Source: Chloroflexota bacterium (GTDB taxonomy: Bacteria; Chloroflexota; Dehalococcoidia; Lucifugimonadales; UBA3495). From it: a stretch of 64,000 nucleotides of DNA. The notes beneath the pieces are model-generated. The model had not been told where the DNA came from and ran no database searches. It saw nothing but the letters and a program-made list of their open reading frames with translations. Position 1 is the stretch's first letter; every line of letters begins with the position of its first letter. The DNA is taken from positions 1-64,000 of the forward strand of contig JACZUF010000006.1 of assembly GCA_022573285.1 (NCBI GenBank), read 5' to 3'. Below are positions 51,043 through 59,494 of the stretch, one piece after another. The position numbers were made by a program, and so were the translations under genes.

Positions 51043-51834
51043 TTACATCACCGAGCGGACCAGGCCGCCGTCCACCAGGATGGTGGTGCCGGTGATGTAG
51101 GTGGACTTGTCCGAGGCCAGGAAGGCGACGAGATTGGCCAGTTCCACGGGTTCTCCCACCCGGCCCAGGGCCGTCTCCTTGGCGCGGATGGCCAGCGCCT
51201 CCTCCACGGTGATGCCCAAGTCCTTAGCCCGGGAGGTGACGTTGGAGAGCATGCGTTCGCTGCTGATGGAGCCGGGGCAGACGTTGTTCACCAGGATGCC
51301 GTCCCGCCCCACCTCGTCGGCCAGACTCTTGGAGTAGGCGACAACCCCCAAGCGGGTGGCGCCCGAGAGCGCCAGGTTGGGGATGGGGTTGTAGACCGTG
51401 GAGGCCAGGATGTTGATGATGCGGCCGCCGCCCCGTTGCTTCAGGTGGGGGATGCTCTCCCGGCACATGCGGCCGAAGAACATCAACGAGCGGTGGACCG
51501 CCGTCTCCCACTGTTCCTCGGTGGCGTCGACGGCGCGGGCCAGGGGCGGCCCACCCGAGTTGTTGACCAGGATGTCCAGCCCTCCGAATTGCTCCACCGT
51601 CGATGAGATCAGGCCGGTGATGGAGTCCAACTTGTCCAGGTCGGCGGCGTAGGTCATGACCTCGGCGCCTGTGGAGCCGCGAATCTCATCGGCCGCCTTC
51701 TCCAGGTCGGCGCTGGTGCGGCTGCAGATTGTTACCTTGGCCCCCTCCTCGGCCAGTACCTGGGCGCAGGCCCGGCCCAGGCCCTTGCTGGCCCCGCCGA
51801 CGATGGCAACCTTGTCTTTCAGTCCCAAGTCCAT
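51043..51834 (-). CDS. SDR-family oxidoreductase lacking the classical YxxxK motif
   Basis: A 263-residue short-chain dehydrogenase-like protein. The N-terminal nucleotide motif [19 protein letters not shown] and NNSGGPP are normal. In the active-site helix the usual YSASK is replaced by SGATR ([20 protein letters not shown]), so the Tyr-Lys pair is missing. Some SDR subfamilies are known with this change and may have another chemistry or no activity. The substrate is unknown. Confidence 0.85.
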   Translation of the reverse strand: MDLGLKDKVAIVGGASKGLGRACAQVLAEEGAKVTICSRTSADLEKAADEIRGSTGAEVMTYAADLDKLDSITGLISSTVEQFGGLDILVNNSGGPPLARAVDATEEQWETAVHRSLMFFGRMCRESIPHLKQRGGGRIINILASTVYNPIPNLALSGATRLGVVAYSKSLADEVGRDGILVNNVCPGSISSERMLSNVTSRAKDLGITVEEALAIRAKETALGRVGEPVELANLVAFLASDKSTYITGTTILVDGGLVRSVM

Positions 51835-51996
51835 GTTCTGCTGTCCTCGTTAACCCCGGTACATCGGGGCCGTTCATTCAAGCTGAGTCTGCCCGCGGCG
51901 GGGCGGCAACGGGGATTATAGCAGGCGGATTAGCCCCGGCCTAGCTTCTCCCCACCAGCCCAGCATTGGTCCGGTCGGAGGTCGTCAGTTGGCCCC

Positions 51997-53040
51997 ATGC
52001 TATACTCGAACCTCCCTCGCCGCGAGGCGAAATCGAGCGCGACCGGTGCCGCTGTGCAGCTTTGGGACGACGCCCTGGCCCCTGTGGCCTCCCTGGCCCA
52101 AGAAATCGAACAGCACGCGGTGGAGATCGCCCGGGGCGCGGGACGCATCTTGGCCGGTCACTTCGGCCGCCCGATCACCGTCGAGTTCAAAGACGAGCAC
52201 GAACGCGACCCGGTCACCGCCGCCGATAAAGAGGCCCAAGAATACCTGACCGCCGAGATCGTTAAGCGTTTCCCCGAACACGGCGTCCTGGGAGAAGAGG
52301 GCACCGAGGAAGAGAAGGAGTCCGAGGCGCCGGCCAAGGATATCCTCTGGGTGCTGGACCCGCTGGACGGCACCACCAACTTCATGAACGGGCTGCCGGT
52401 GTTCGCGTCGTCCATCGGAGTGCTGTACCGGGGTTGGCCCATGGCTGCCGCCTTGTACGTGCCCTGGCCCAACTCGGAGGGCGGGTTTGTGCTCCATTGC
52501 CGGAAGGGCGGCGGTTGCTTCGCCGACGATGAGCCTGTCTCGGTCTACGAATCGGAGGAACCCGTTCCCAACCGTTTGATCGGAGTGCCCGGCTACTTCG
52601 GCGTGGGCCAGCGCTTCACCGGAGGACTGGCGGGGAAGGCCGGGGAGGTGCGTACCACCGGCAGCATCGCCTACGAACTGGCCATGACCGCCCGGGGCGT
52701 GCTGCAATACGCCGTATTCGGCGCTCCCAGGCTCTGGGACATGGCCGGAGGGGCCTTGGCGGTGGTGGAGGCCGGTGGCACGGTGATGACCCGCTTTCGT
52801 GGCGAGAAGCGCTGGCATCCCATGGGGTGCCTGGTGCCCAGTTGGGAAGAGAAAACGCCGACCATGAAAGAGCTCCGGGGCTGGACCGCCCCGTTGGTGG
52901 CCGGCAACCAAAAGGTGGCGCCGATGATAGCGGAAAACGTGAAACACCGTTTCAGCCTATCGGCCCAGTTCCGGAAGTTGACCCGGCCCCTAAGGCGCCG
53001 GAAGAAGAAGCCGGAACCGAATTCCGCTTCCCACACGTAG
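51997..53040 (+). CDS. Inositol monophosphatase-family protein (IMPase/FBPase/CysQ-like)
   Basis: A 347-residue protein. Metal motifs: GVLGEEGTEE, WVLDPLDGTTNFMNG, and LWDMAGGALAVVEAGG, the three signatures of the lithium-sensitive phosphatases. The C-terminal ~55 residues after the barrel, ending PRKKKPEPN-like, are an unusual basic tail. The stop codon (TAG 53038-53040) lies inside the hairpin repeat at 53036. Confidence 0.9.
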   Translation: MLYSNLPRREAKSSATGAAVQLWDDALAPVASLAQEIEQHAVEIARGAGRILAGHFGRPITVEFKDEHERDPVTAADKEAQEYLTAEIVKRFPEHGVLGEEGTEEEKESEAPAKDILWVLDPLDGTTNFMNGLPVFASSIGVLYRGWPMAAALYVPWPNSEGGFVLHCRKGGGCFADDEPVSVYESEEPVPNRLIGVPGYFGVGQRFTGGLAGKAGEVRTTGSIAYELAMTARGVLQYAVFGAPRLWDMAGGALAVVEAGGTVMTRFRGEKRWHPMGCLVPSWEEKTPTMKELRGWTAPLVAGNQKVAPMIAENVKHRFSLSAQFRKLTRPLRRRKKKPEPNSASHT

Positions 53041-53075
53041 GGGCATCCCGATAGCATCGGGACCGTGCCCCTACG
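53036..53075. repeat. GTAGGGGC hairpin repeat overlapping the IMPase stop codon
   Basis: CGTAGGGGCATCCCGAT-AGC-ATCGGGACCGTGCCCCTACG. The TAG of the arm is the stop codon of the phosphatase-family gene. It is the first half of a ~175-base composite (53036-53215) repeated at 54434-54605. Confidence 0.88.
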
Positions 53076-53120
53076 TTTTGCTGTGAGAATGATTTCTCAA
53101 AATGATACGTGTTGGTCGTG

Positions 53121-53152
53121 TGTAGGGGCGGGTTTCAAACCCGCCCCTACGT
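53121..53152. repeat. GTAGGGGCGGGTTTC hairpin repeat (second half of composite A)
   Basis: TGTAGGGGCGGGTTT-C-AAACCCGCCCCTACGT, separated by 45 bases from the first hairpin; the spacer contains GAATGATTTCTCAAAATGATAC, whose counterpart occurs in composite B. Confidence 0.88.
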
Positions 53153-53185
53153 CGCATCAACCACGTTTGTCCTTGACCGGAGGGC

Positions 53186-54361
53186 CTACGCCGTGTCCGG
53201 CTCCCAACCCCAGGGCCGGGGGCCCCAACCGGCTTCGTAGACCTCGCCCTTCTTGATGGCCATCACGGGGATAACGGCCTTGTCGCTCTTCCGGCCGTCG
53301 CCCAGGATGTCGTAGACCATCCAGTCGCCCTCTTTGATCTCCAGCACCGATAGGTCGGCCTGCTTGCCAACGGCCAGGGTGCCCAGGCGGCCGGCCACGC
53401 CCACGGCCTTGGCCGGGTTCTCGGTGGACATGGTCACCACCTGGTCGAAGGTGAATCCCATGGCCAGGAACCGGGTCATCATCTCAGTCATGCTGTGAAC
53501 GGTGTTGACCCGTCCGGGGACGGTCAGGTCGGTGCTGATGCAGTGAGGCAGCACGCCCTGGTCCATGACCTTCTGGCCCACGTCGAAGCTGAAGTTCATG
53601 CGCCCGTGGGCGGTGTCCAGCCAGACGCCCCGGTCATGGGCCTCCTTGGCTTCGGGCACCAGCTTGCCGTTGCTGTCCAGGACGCCGCCGGGATTGGCGG
53701 TGAAGTAGTGGGTTACGATGTCGCCCTTGTCCAGGATCGGCAGCAACTCGCGGATCACGTTGGCGTCGTAGCGCTTCTCGGTGTCGCCGATGTGCACCAT
53801 GAGGGGCACGCCGGCCTCCACCGCCGCCCGCTTGGCCATCTTGGGCATCTCCATACCCATGATCTCCAGGGCGGGGGAGACCATCCGGGCCTTCACCCCG
53901 GCGATCACGCCCCGGTTGTCCTTGATGACCTGGATGGTCTTGTCCAGGTCGATGCTGGCGGGACTGAAGATGTCCGGTGAGGTGGCCAGTCCGGTCCGGC
54001 AGATGTGCAGGAAGCAGATGATCTCGGTGGCGGTGTTGGGGATGATATGCAAAGGGAACCCGCCGAAGGTGTCGCAGCCGGAACTCCCCGCGTCCACCAT
54101 GGTGGTCACGCCGGCCCGGACGCCTCCGATGTCGGGGTCCACGCCGGTGCCGTTGACTCCGGCGTAGACGTGGGTGTGGAGGTCGATCAACCCGGGGGTT
54201 ACGACCTTGCCCTTGACTTCGACGACCCGGTTGGCTTCGCCGGCCGGGATGTCCGGGGCGATGCGGGCTATCTTGCCGTCCTCGATGGCCACGTCGTTGA
54301 CGCCGTGGAGGTTCTGGGACGGGTCGACGACGGTGCCGCCCTTTACGATAAGGTCATACAT
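53186..54361 (-). CDS. Amidohydrolase family metallohydrolase (dihydroorotase/deacetylase-like)
   Basis: Start ATG at 54361 with GGAGG 11 bases upstream, giving 391 residues. N-terminal LIVKGGTVVDPSQNLHG and GLIDLHTHVYAG (metal His pair), KARMVSPALE (candidate metal-bridging Lys), HIGDT, THYFTANPGG, and DLTVPGRVNT with the final Asp. The pattern matches the EF_0837/AHA group (amidohydrolase/deacetylase). Substrate unknown. The last codons (GPRPWGWEPDTA) are duplicated next to prs. Confidence 0.88.
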   Translation of the reverse strand: MYDLIVKGGTVVDPSQNLHGVNDVAIEDGKIARIAPDIPAGEANRVVEVKGKVVTPGLIDLHTHVYAGVNGTGVDPDIGGVRAGVTTMVDAGSSGCDTFGGFPLHIIPNTATEIICFLHICRTGLATSPDIFSPASIDLDKTIQVIKDNRGVIAGVKARMVSPALEIMGMEMPKMAKRAAVEAGVPLMVHIGDTEKRYDANVIRELLPILDKGDIVTHYFTANPGGVLDSNGKLVPEAKEAHDRGVWLDTAHGRMNFSFDVGQKVMDQGVLPHCISTDLTVPGRVNTVHSMTEMMTRFLAMGFTFDQVVTMSTENPAKAVGVAGRLGTLAVGKQADLSVLEIKEGDWMVYDILGDGRKSDKAVIPVMAIKKGEVYEAGWGPRPWGWEPDTA

Positions 54362-54433
54362 GGGGGAATAGGCCTCCAATCAATCTTCGATTCAGTTCCG
54401 GAAGCTGAGGCGGCGCAAGAATCAGCGCCTAAA

Positions 54434-54466
54434 CCGTAGGGGCACGGCATTGCCGTGCCCCTACGG
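54434..54466. repeat. GTAGGGGC hairpin repeat (first half of composite B)
   Basis: CCGTAGGGGCACGGCA-TTGCCGTGCCCCTACGG, a near-perfect palindrome. It corresponds to 53036-53075 in composite A. Confidence 0.88.
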
Positions 54467-54510
54467 GTTGCCGCGAGAATGACGTTTCACAATGATACAT
54501 ATTGGCCGTG

Positions 54511-54542
54511 TGTAGGGGCGGGTTTTAAACCCGCCCCTACGG
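54511..54542. repeat. GTAGGGGCGGGTTTT hairpin repeat (second half of composite B)
   Basis: TGTAGGGGCGGGTTTTAAACCCGCCCCTACGG. Spacer and downstream sequence match composite A, including ATGAACCATGTTTGT versus ATCAACCACGTTTGT. Confidence 0.88.
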
Positions 54543-54572
54543 GCATGAACCATGTTTGTTTTGGAAGCTGGC

Positions 54573-54610
54573 CTACGCCGGATTCGGCTCCCAACCCATG
54601 CCCGAGGGCC
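54573..54610 (-). pseudogene. Fossil of the amidohydrolase 3' end beside prs
   Basis: On the minus strand the bases just after the prs stop codon read PSGMGWEPNPA-stop, matching the end GPRPWGWEPDTA-stop of the amidohydrolase gene at 53186. The homology continues into both hairpins of composite B. Only about a dozen codons survive, so a second copy of that gene was probably here and was deleted. Confidence 0.7.
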
Positions 54611-55560
54611 TACTTGAACAGGTCGCCTACGGACTGGCCCTTGTGGATGCGGTAGATGGCTTCGCCCAACAGCGGCGCCACGGAGAGGACGGTGAATTTG
54701 CCGTTTTGCTTCTCGGGGGACATGGGGATGGTGTCGGACACCACCACCTCGGTGAAATTGCTCGTGGCCATCAGTTGGGACGCGTTCCGGGAGAGCACCG
54801 GATGGGTCACGCAACAGAAGACCTCTTTGACGCCCCGCTCAGACAGCGCCTTGGCGGCGTTGACTACGGTGCCGCCGGTGTCTATCTCATCGTCGAAGGT
54901 CAGAGCGACCTTGCCTTCAACGTCGCCGATGACGTTCATGGTCTCGCTTTCGTCGTCATTGCCGACCCGGCGTTTCTCGATGATCGCCAGGGGGGCCCCG
55001 AGGCGCAAGGCCATGTCGCGGGCCTTTTTGCTGATGCCGATATCGACGGCCACCACGACCAGGTCCTGGATCTCCTTGGCGGCGAAATAATCGCCCATGA
55101 TGGGCAGGACGGTCAGTTCATCCACGGGGATGTTGAAGAACCCCTGGATCTGGCCGGCGTGCAGGTCCACCGTCAGCAGCCGGTCGGCCCCGGCCGCCGT
55201 GAGCAGGTCAGCCACCAAACGGGCCGTGATGGGGACCCGGGGTTGGTCTTTCTTATCGGTGCGCCCATAGCCGTAGTAGGGGACCACGGCGGTGATCCGG
55301 CCCGCCGACGCCCGCTTGCAGGCGTCGATCATGATCAACAGTTCCATCAGGTTGTCGTTGACCGGGTAGCAGGTGGGCTGGATGATGAAGACGTCGCGTT
55401 GACGGATGTTTTCGTGGATCCGCACGAAGGTATTGTCGTTGGCGAACTTGAAAACCTCGGCCTGCCCCATGGGGATCTCTAGGTAGTCGCAGACCGACTG
55501 GGCTAGCACGGGGTGCCCGTTTCCGGTGAAGACCTTCAGCTCGTCGAGAATCGGGTTCAT
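54610..55560 (-). CDS. prs: Ribose-phosphate pyrophosphokinase
   Basis: A 316-residue PRPP synthase: KVFTGNGHPVLAQSVC, ENIRQRDVFIIQPTCYPVN, YYGYGRTDKKDQPR and the PRPP-loop LTFDDEIDTGGTV. It makes PRPP from ribose-5-P and ATP for nucleotide, His and Trp synthesis. Its ATG overlaps the TAA of a preceding 40-codon ORF by one base (TAATG), so its translation is probably coupled to it. Confidence 0.96.
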   Translation of the reverse strand: MNPILDELKVFTGNGHPVLAQSVCDYLEIPMGQAEVFKFANDNTFVRIHENIRQRDVFIIQPTCYPVNDNLMELLIMIDACKRASAGRITAVVPYYGYGRTDKKDQPRVPITARLVADLLTAAGADRLLTVDLHAGQIQGFFNIPVDELTVLPIMGDYFAAKEIQDLVVVAVDIGISKKARDMALRLGAPLAIIEKRRVGNDDESETMNVIGDVEGKVALTFDDEIDTGGTVVNAAKALSERGVKEVFCCVTHPVLSRNASQLMATSNFTEVVVSDTIPMSPEKQNGKFTVLSVAPLLGEAIYRIHKGQSVGDLFK

Positions 55561-55682
55561 TAGCGGCCCTCGTGGTCGTAGGAGGATAGCGTGATTGTCT
55601 CCGTCGCCGCTGCCATCTTCAAGGCCGTTTCCAGGTCAAACTCCAGACCTTTGTGGAGAATTACGCGTCCGTAATCGGGCAT
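55560..55682 (-). CDS. Tiny ORF (40 residues) translationally coupled to prs
   Basis: ATG at 55682 with GGAAGGAC immediately upstream; the product MPDYGRVILHKGLEFDLETA... ends DHEGR at a TAA that overlaps the prs ATG (TAATG). I know no family. The good ribosome-binding site and the coupling argue that it is translated. It may be a small regulator or a leader peptide for prs. Confidence 0.6.
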   Translation of the reverse strand: MPDYGRVILHKGLEFDLETALKMAAATETITLSSYDHEGR

Positions 55683-55946
55683 GTCCTTCCCAAGCGTGGG
55701 TTGAGGCAAGGGCGATTATAGCATAGGCGCTGAGCTTCAACGGATTGGACCCCGGCGTCCCGATTCCATCGGGAGGGGGTGGAATCGGACCTGAAAAAAC
55801 CAGCGTAATTCGGCTAGGTTTGGTCAAGTATAAAAAGAAAGGCGCATACGCTATCATTAATCTCACTTGAACCTTGCTTGATTGCAAGCCCATAGGCACC
55901 AGGCGTGGAGATAACCCTCGCCCGGTCCAACATAGGAGGACAGACC

Positions 55947-56846
55947 GTGGAGGTCTTACTCAGTTCGCCCAGGGGATTTTGCGCCGGAGTGGTACGGGCC
56001 ATCGATGTGGTCGATATCTGTCTCAGGAAGTTCGGGCCGCCGGTCTACGTCAAGCACCAGATAGTCCACAACCCCTACGTGGTAAACGACCTAGAACGCC
56101 GGGGCGCCATCACCGTGGAAACGGTGGAGGAGATCCCCGAGGGCTCGCTGGTGGTATTTTCAGCCCACGGCTCGCCGCCCGAGGACTTTGAGAAAGCCAA
56201 GGCCCGTAAATTGAAGGTTATCGACGCGGTCTGCCCACTGGTCACCAAGGTGCACAACGAGGCCAAGAAATACCACCGGGAGGGCAAGAAGGTGATCTTG
56301 GTGGGGCACCGGGGCCATCAAGAGGTCCGGGGCACCATGGGCCAGGTGGAGATGACTCTGATAGACGACGCCTCCGAAACCGAACTCTCCGGCTGGGACG
56401 CCGATGAGAAAGTGGCCGTGCTCACCCAAACCACCCTGTCGGTGGGCGACACGGCCCAGGCGATCGACGCCATCAAGGAAAAGTTCCCGGAAGCCGTGAT
56501 CCGTAACGACATCTGTTACGCCACCACCAACCGGCAGGAGGCCGTCACCAAGATGGCCGGCAGCGTTGACCTGGTGTTGGTCATCGGAGCGAAGAACAGC
56601 TCCAACTGCAACCGGCTCAGGGAGGTGGCCGAGTCTTTGGGCGTGCCGTCCTATCTGATCAACGGACCGGAAGAGATAGACCCTTCGTGGCTGGACGGCA
56701 AGGAAAGGGTGGGCATCACTTCCGGCGCATCGACCCCGGAGGTGCTGGTTGAGAGCGTGATCGAAGTACTGGCCCCTGAAAAAGTGACCATCGTGTCTGG
56801 AGTCGAAGAAGACGTGACATTCACCCTGCCCAAGCAACTCCGCTAG
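55947..56846 (+). CDS. ispH: 4-hydroxy-3-methylbut-2-enyl diphosphate reductase
   Basis: Start GTG at 55947 with AGGAGG 7 bases upstream, giving MEVLLSSPRGFCAGV at the N-terminus and 299 residues; an in-frame GTG at 55905 is less well placed. The [4Fe-4S] cysteines are in FCAGV, DAVCPLVTKVH and NSSNCNRLREV; the AITVETVEEIPEGS and TQTTLS segments are typical. It is the last enzyme of the MEP pathway and makes IPP and DMAPP. Confidence 0.95.
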   Translation: MEVLLSSPRGFCAGVVRAIDVVDICLRKFGPPVYVKHQIVHNPYVVNDLERRGAITVETVEEIPEGSLVVFSAHGSPPEDFEKAKARKLKVIDAVCPLVTKVHNEAKKYHREGKKVILVGHRGHQEVRGTMGQVEMTLIDDASETELSGWDADEKVAVLTQTTLSVGDTAQAIDAIKEKFPEAVIRNDICYATTNRQEAVTKMAGSVDLVLVIGAKNSSNCNRLREVAESLGVPSYLINGPEEIDPSWLDGKERVGITSGASTPEVLVESVIEVLAPEKVTIVSGVEEDVTFTLPKQLR

Positions 56847-56883
56847 CCATGTCCATGTCCCGGTCAACCCGCGCCGCAAGCTG

Positions 56884-57924
56884 ATGGCCGAGAACCAGTA
56901 CCCACAGGACGGAGCGGAGCCCGCCCCGCAATCGGTCTTGCGGCGGGTCTGGTCCCTGCCGGCCATAATTTCCCTGGTGATGGCCGCCCTCTTTCTGGTC
57001 TTCATGGTCACCCGGTTTGATATCGACCTGAGCGCGACGTGGGACCGGGTTACGAACTCCAACCCCTGGTATCTGGCGCTGGCCTTCATCGTCCACTACA
57101 CCACCTTCGTTTTCCGGGGAGTCCGCTGGCGGTTGTTGTTGCAAAATACCGCCGCCCCGGGCGTTCCCGTCCCGGGAGTGCTCTACTGTAGCCAACTGGT
57201 GCTCCTGGGCTGGTTCGCCAATTCGGTGGGCTGGCTCCGGTTGGGAGACGCATACCGGGCCTACCTCTACCGGGACGAGCAGAACGGCTCGTTCTCACGC
57301 ACGATTGGCACGATCTTGGCCGAACGGGCTTTGGACACGGTATTGGTGGCGCTGCTGATGGTGGCGGCCGCGCCGTTCCTGTTGGACCGCGGCAACAGCG
57401 TGACCTGGGTGGTGCTGGCGCTGGCCGTGTCTTTGGTCGTCGGGCTGGCCATGTTCTTTGCGGCGATGACCTGGGCCGAAGGACCATTATTGCGGCGGAT
57501 GCCCCCCTGGATGGCCGTCCGGTACGAGCGGTTTCACCAGGGAACCATGGGCAGCTTCCAGCGTGTGCCCATGGCCACCGTCTGGGGCCTGCTGGGCTGG
57601 ATGGCGGAGATCGGGCGGATGTACCTGGTGGTGCGGGCGTTGGGATTTGACATCGACTTCGCCCTGGTCGTGTTTCTGACCCTGGCCAACTCACTGCTCA
57701 CCTTGGTCCCCACACCGGGCGGCGTTGGAGCCGTGGAGTCGGGCGTCGGGGGGCTGGCGGTGCGTCTTTCCAGCCTGAGCGTCAACGCTGCGGCCGCGTT
57801 GGTGCTGATCGACCGGGCCATAACCTATATCAGTGTGATCGTCTTGGGGTCGGCGCTATTCCTGGTGCGTCAGGCCGTTTGGCGTCCCCGGTTGGCCGGT
57901 CCCAGCCGGGCAGAGAACCGCTGA
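56884..57924 (+). CDS. YbhN/lysylphosphatidylglycerol-synthase-TM-like integral membrane protein
   Basis: A 346-residue protein with about seven or eight membrane segments (IISLVMAALFLVFMVTRF, LALAFIVHYTTFVFRG, ALDTVLVALLMVAAAPFLL, ending in LVPTPGGVGAVESGVGGLAV and AITYISVIVLGSALFLV). The GVRWRLLLQN loop and the PTPGGVGAVE motif are those of the UPF0104/YbhN family, which is thought to move or bind lipids. It lies 37 bases after ispH on the same strand. Actual function unknown. Confidence 0.88.
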   Translation: MAENQYPQDGAEPAPQSVLRRVWSLPAIISLVMAALFLVFMVTRFDIDLSATWDRVTNSNPWYLALAFIVHYTTFVFRGVRWRLLLQNTAAPGVPVPGVLYCSQLVLLGWFANSVGWLRLGDAYRAYLYRDEQNGSFSRTIGTILAERALDTVLVALLMVAAAPFLLDRGNSVTWVVLALAVSLVVGLAMFFAAMTWAEGPLLRRMPPWMAVRYERFHQGTMGSFQRVPMATVWGLLGWMAEIGRMYLVVRALGFDIDFALVVFLTLANSLLTLVPTPGGVGAVESGVGGLAVRLSSLSVNAAAALVLIDRAITYISVIVLGSALFLVRQAVWRPRLAGPSRAENR

Positions 57925-57978
57925 ATCGGGCCCCGGCCCCGGAGCCATCGGTCCCGGAGCCAGCAGTGCCGGAAATGG

Positions 57979-58359
57979 ATGCGCCGCATGCTATACACCG
58001 CCAGTTTCTACCACCCGGAGCATTGGCAGGGAACACCCTACCGGATCTCCAGGGCCCATCCCAGGGGCCGGAAGACCAACTGGGAAGTCCAGCCTTTCCT
58101 GTACCCTTCTCGCCGGTTGCTGACCGAATACCGGGAGGGAGCCTTGGATTTCGCCGGACTGACCGAGCGGTACCGGGAAGAGCTTCAGGCCAGCTACAAC
58201 TGGGAAGCGGACTTCCAAGACTGGTTGGGTTCGCTCAAACCGGAAGAGGACTTTACGCTGCTGTGTTTCGAGCCCGAGGGAGAGCCCTGCCACCGGAGGG
58301 TGGCGGCCGCGTGGTTGTTGGAGCAATCGCCGGAGATTCGACTGGGGCAGATGCGTTAG
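57979..58359 (+). CDS. DUF488-like protein
   Basis: A 126-residue protein: MLYTASFYHPEHWQGTPYRISR, then DFAGLTERYREELQASYNWEADF and LLCFEPEGEPCHRRVAAAWLL. The CFE...CHR segment is the DUF488 motif. Family members are uncharacterised. It converges on gpsA with a 23-base gap. Confidence 0.78.
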   Translation: MRRMLYTASFYHPEHWQGTPYRISRAHPRGRKTNWEVQPFLYPSRRLLTEYREGALDFAGLTERYREELQASYNWEADFQDWLGSLKPEEDFTLLCFEPEGEPCHRRVAAAWLLEQSPEIRLGQMR

Positions 58360-58382
58360 GGCTAATCTCAGAGTCCGCGGGC

Positions 58383-59387
58383 CTACCACTCGGACCGGGC
58401 GGGCCGCCCCATCAACTCGGCCATGGCTTTCTGGGGCGGCAATCCGTCGAAAAGTACCCGTGACGCCATCTCGGCGATGGGCATCTCCACACCCAGTTCC
58501 TTGGCCATGGTCAGAGCGGCCAGCGTGGCGTTCACCCCCTCGGCCACGTTGTCCATCGAATCGCGTATCTCCGGCCAGGAGCGTCCTTTGGCCAATTCCT
58601 CTCCTACGTACCGGTTGCGGCTGAGGCGGCTGGAGCAGGTGGCGACCACGTCGCCCAATCCCGCCAACCCGGCGAAGGTCATGGGGTCGGCGCCGGCGGC
58701 GACGCCCAGCCGGGTAATCTCGGCCAACCCCCGCGTGATGAAGGCCGATTTGGCGTTCTCTCCGGTATCCATGCCGTCGCCCATGCCGGCGCCCAATGCG
58801 ACGATGTTCTTCAGGGCCCCGGCCAGTTCGACGCCCAGCACGTCGTTGCTGGTGTAGACCCGGAAATTCCCTGACATGAGTGCGTTCTGCGCCTTTTGTG
58901 CCGCGTCAGGGTTTCGGCCGGCGATCACCGTCGAGGCCGGTTTTCCCTGCACGATCTCCTTGGCCAGGTTCGGTCCCGAAAGGACGCAGATGTCCGGGTG
59001 GAAACCGGCGGGCAGCTCATCTTCCAGCACCTGGCTCATCCGCCTGGCCGTCGGCAGTTCCAGGCCCTTGGCGGCGCTGAGGACGATGGCGCCGGCCTGG
59101 AGATGGGGTTTTATCCGCCGGACGTTTTCCCGCAGGCGGTCCGAGGGCACCGCGAGTATCACCAAGTCGCTCTGCCGCAGGGCGGACTCGGGTTGGCTGG
59201 TTACGCTCAGACAATCCGGGAATGGGGTGTCGGGAAGGAACCTGGCGTTGCGCCTTTGGGAGGAAAGTGCCTGCGCTTCGGCCTCGGTGCGGGCCAGCAA
59301 TGCGACCGGGACTTTGTTCTTGGCCAATAGGATGCCCAGAGTAGTGCCCCAGGTGGTGGCTCCGATGATGGCCGCTTGATTACTCAA
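58383..59387 (-). CDS. gpsA: Glycerol-3-phosphate dehydrogenase [NAD(P)+]
   Basis: A 334-residue enzyme: IIGATTWGTTLGILLAKNKV (Rossmann), AAKGLELPTARRMSQV, GALKNIVALGAGMGDGMDTGENAK (catalytic Lys) and SRNRYVGEELAKG. It reduces dihydroxyacetone-P to sn-glycerol-3-P for phospholipid synthesis, directly linked to plsY upstream in the same operon. Confidence 0.95.
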   Translation of the reverse strand: MSNQAAIIGATTWGTTLGILLAKNKVPVALLARTEAEAQALSSQRRNARFLPDTPFPDCLSVTSQPESALRQSDLVILAVPSDRLRENVRRIKPHLQAGAIVLSAAKGLELPTARRMSQVLEDELPAGFHPDICVLSGPNLAKEIVQGKPASTVIAGRNPDAAQKAQNALMSGNFRVYTSNDVLGVELAGALKNIVALGAGMGDGMDTGENAKSAFITRGLAEITRLGVAAGADPMTFAGLAGLGDVVATCSSRLSRNRYVGEELAKGRSWPEIRDSMDNVAEGVNATLAALTMAKELGVEMPIAEMASRVLFDGLPPQKAMAELMGRPARSEW

Positions 59388-59494
59388 ATTAAGACCGCAG
59401 GAGAAAAACGCAGATTGGCTACGAGACCGGACATGTCTAGTCTATTGAGAATAATGTGGGGAGTCCAGGCTGGAGGGACCGGCGAGTGGGAGAA

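Noticed and set aside
50366-54542. Row of hairpins considered as a CRISPR array
   Set aside because: The units are palindromes with irregular spacing of tens to thousands of bases, the intervals include genes, and there is no cas gene.
54461-54814. 117-codon minus-strand ORF across composite B and prs
   Set aside because: It is made of hairpin sequence and the antisense-frame of prs.
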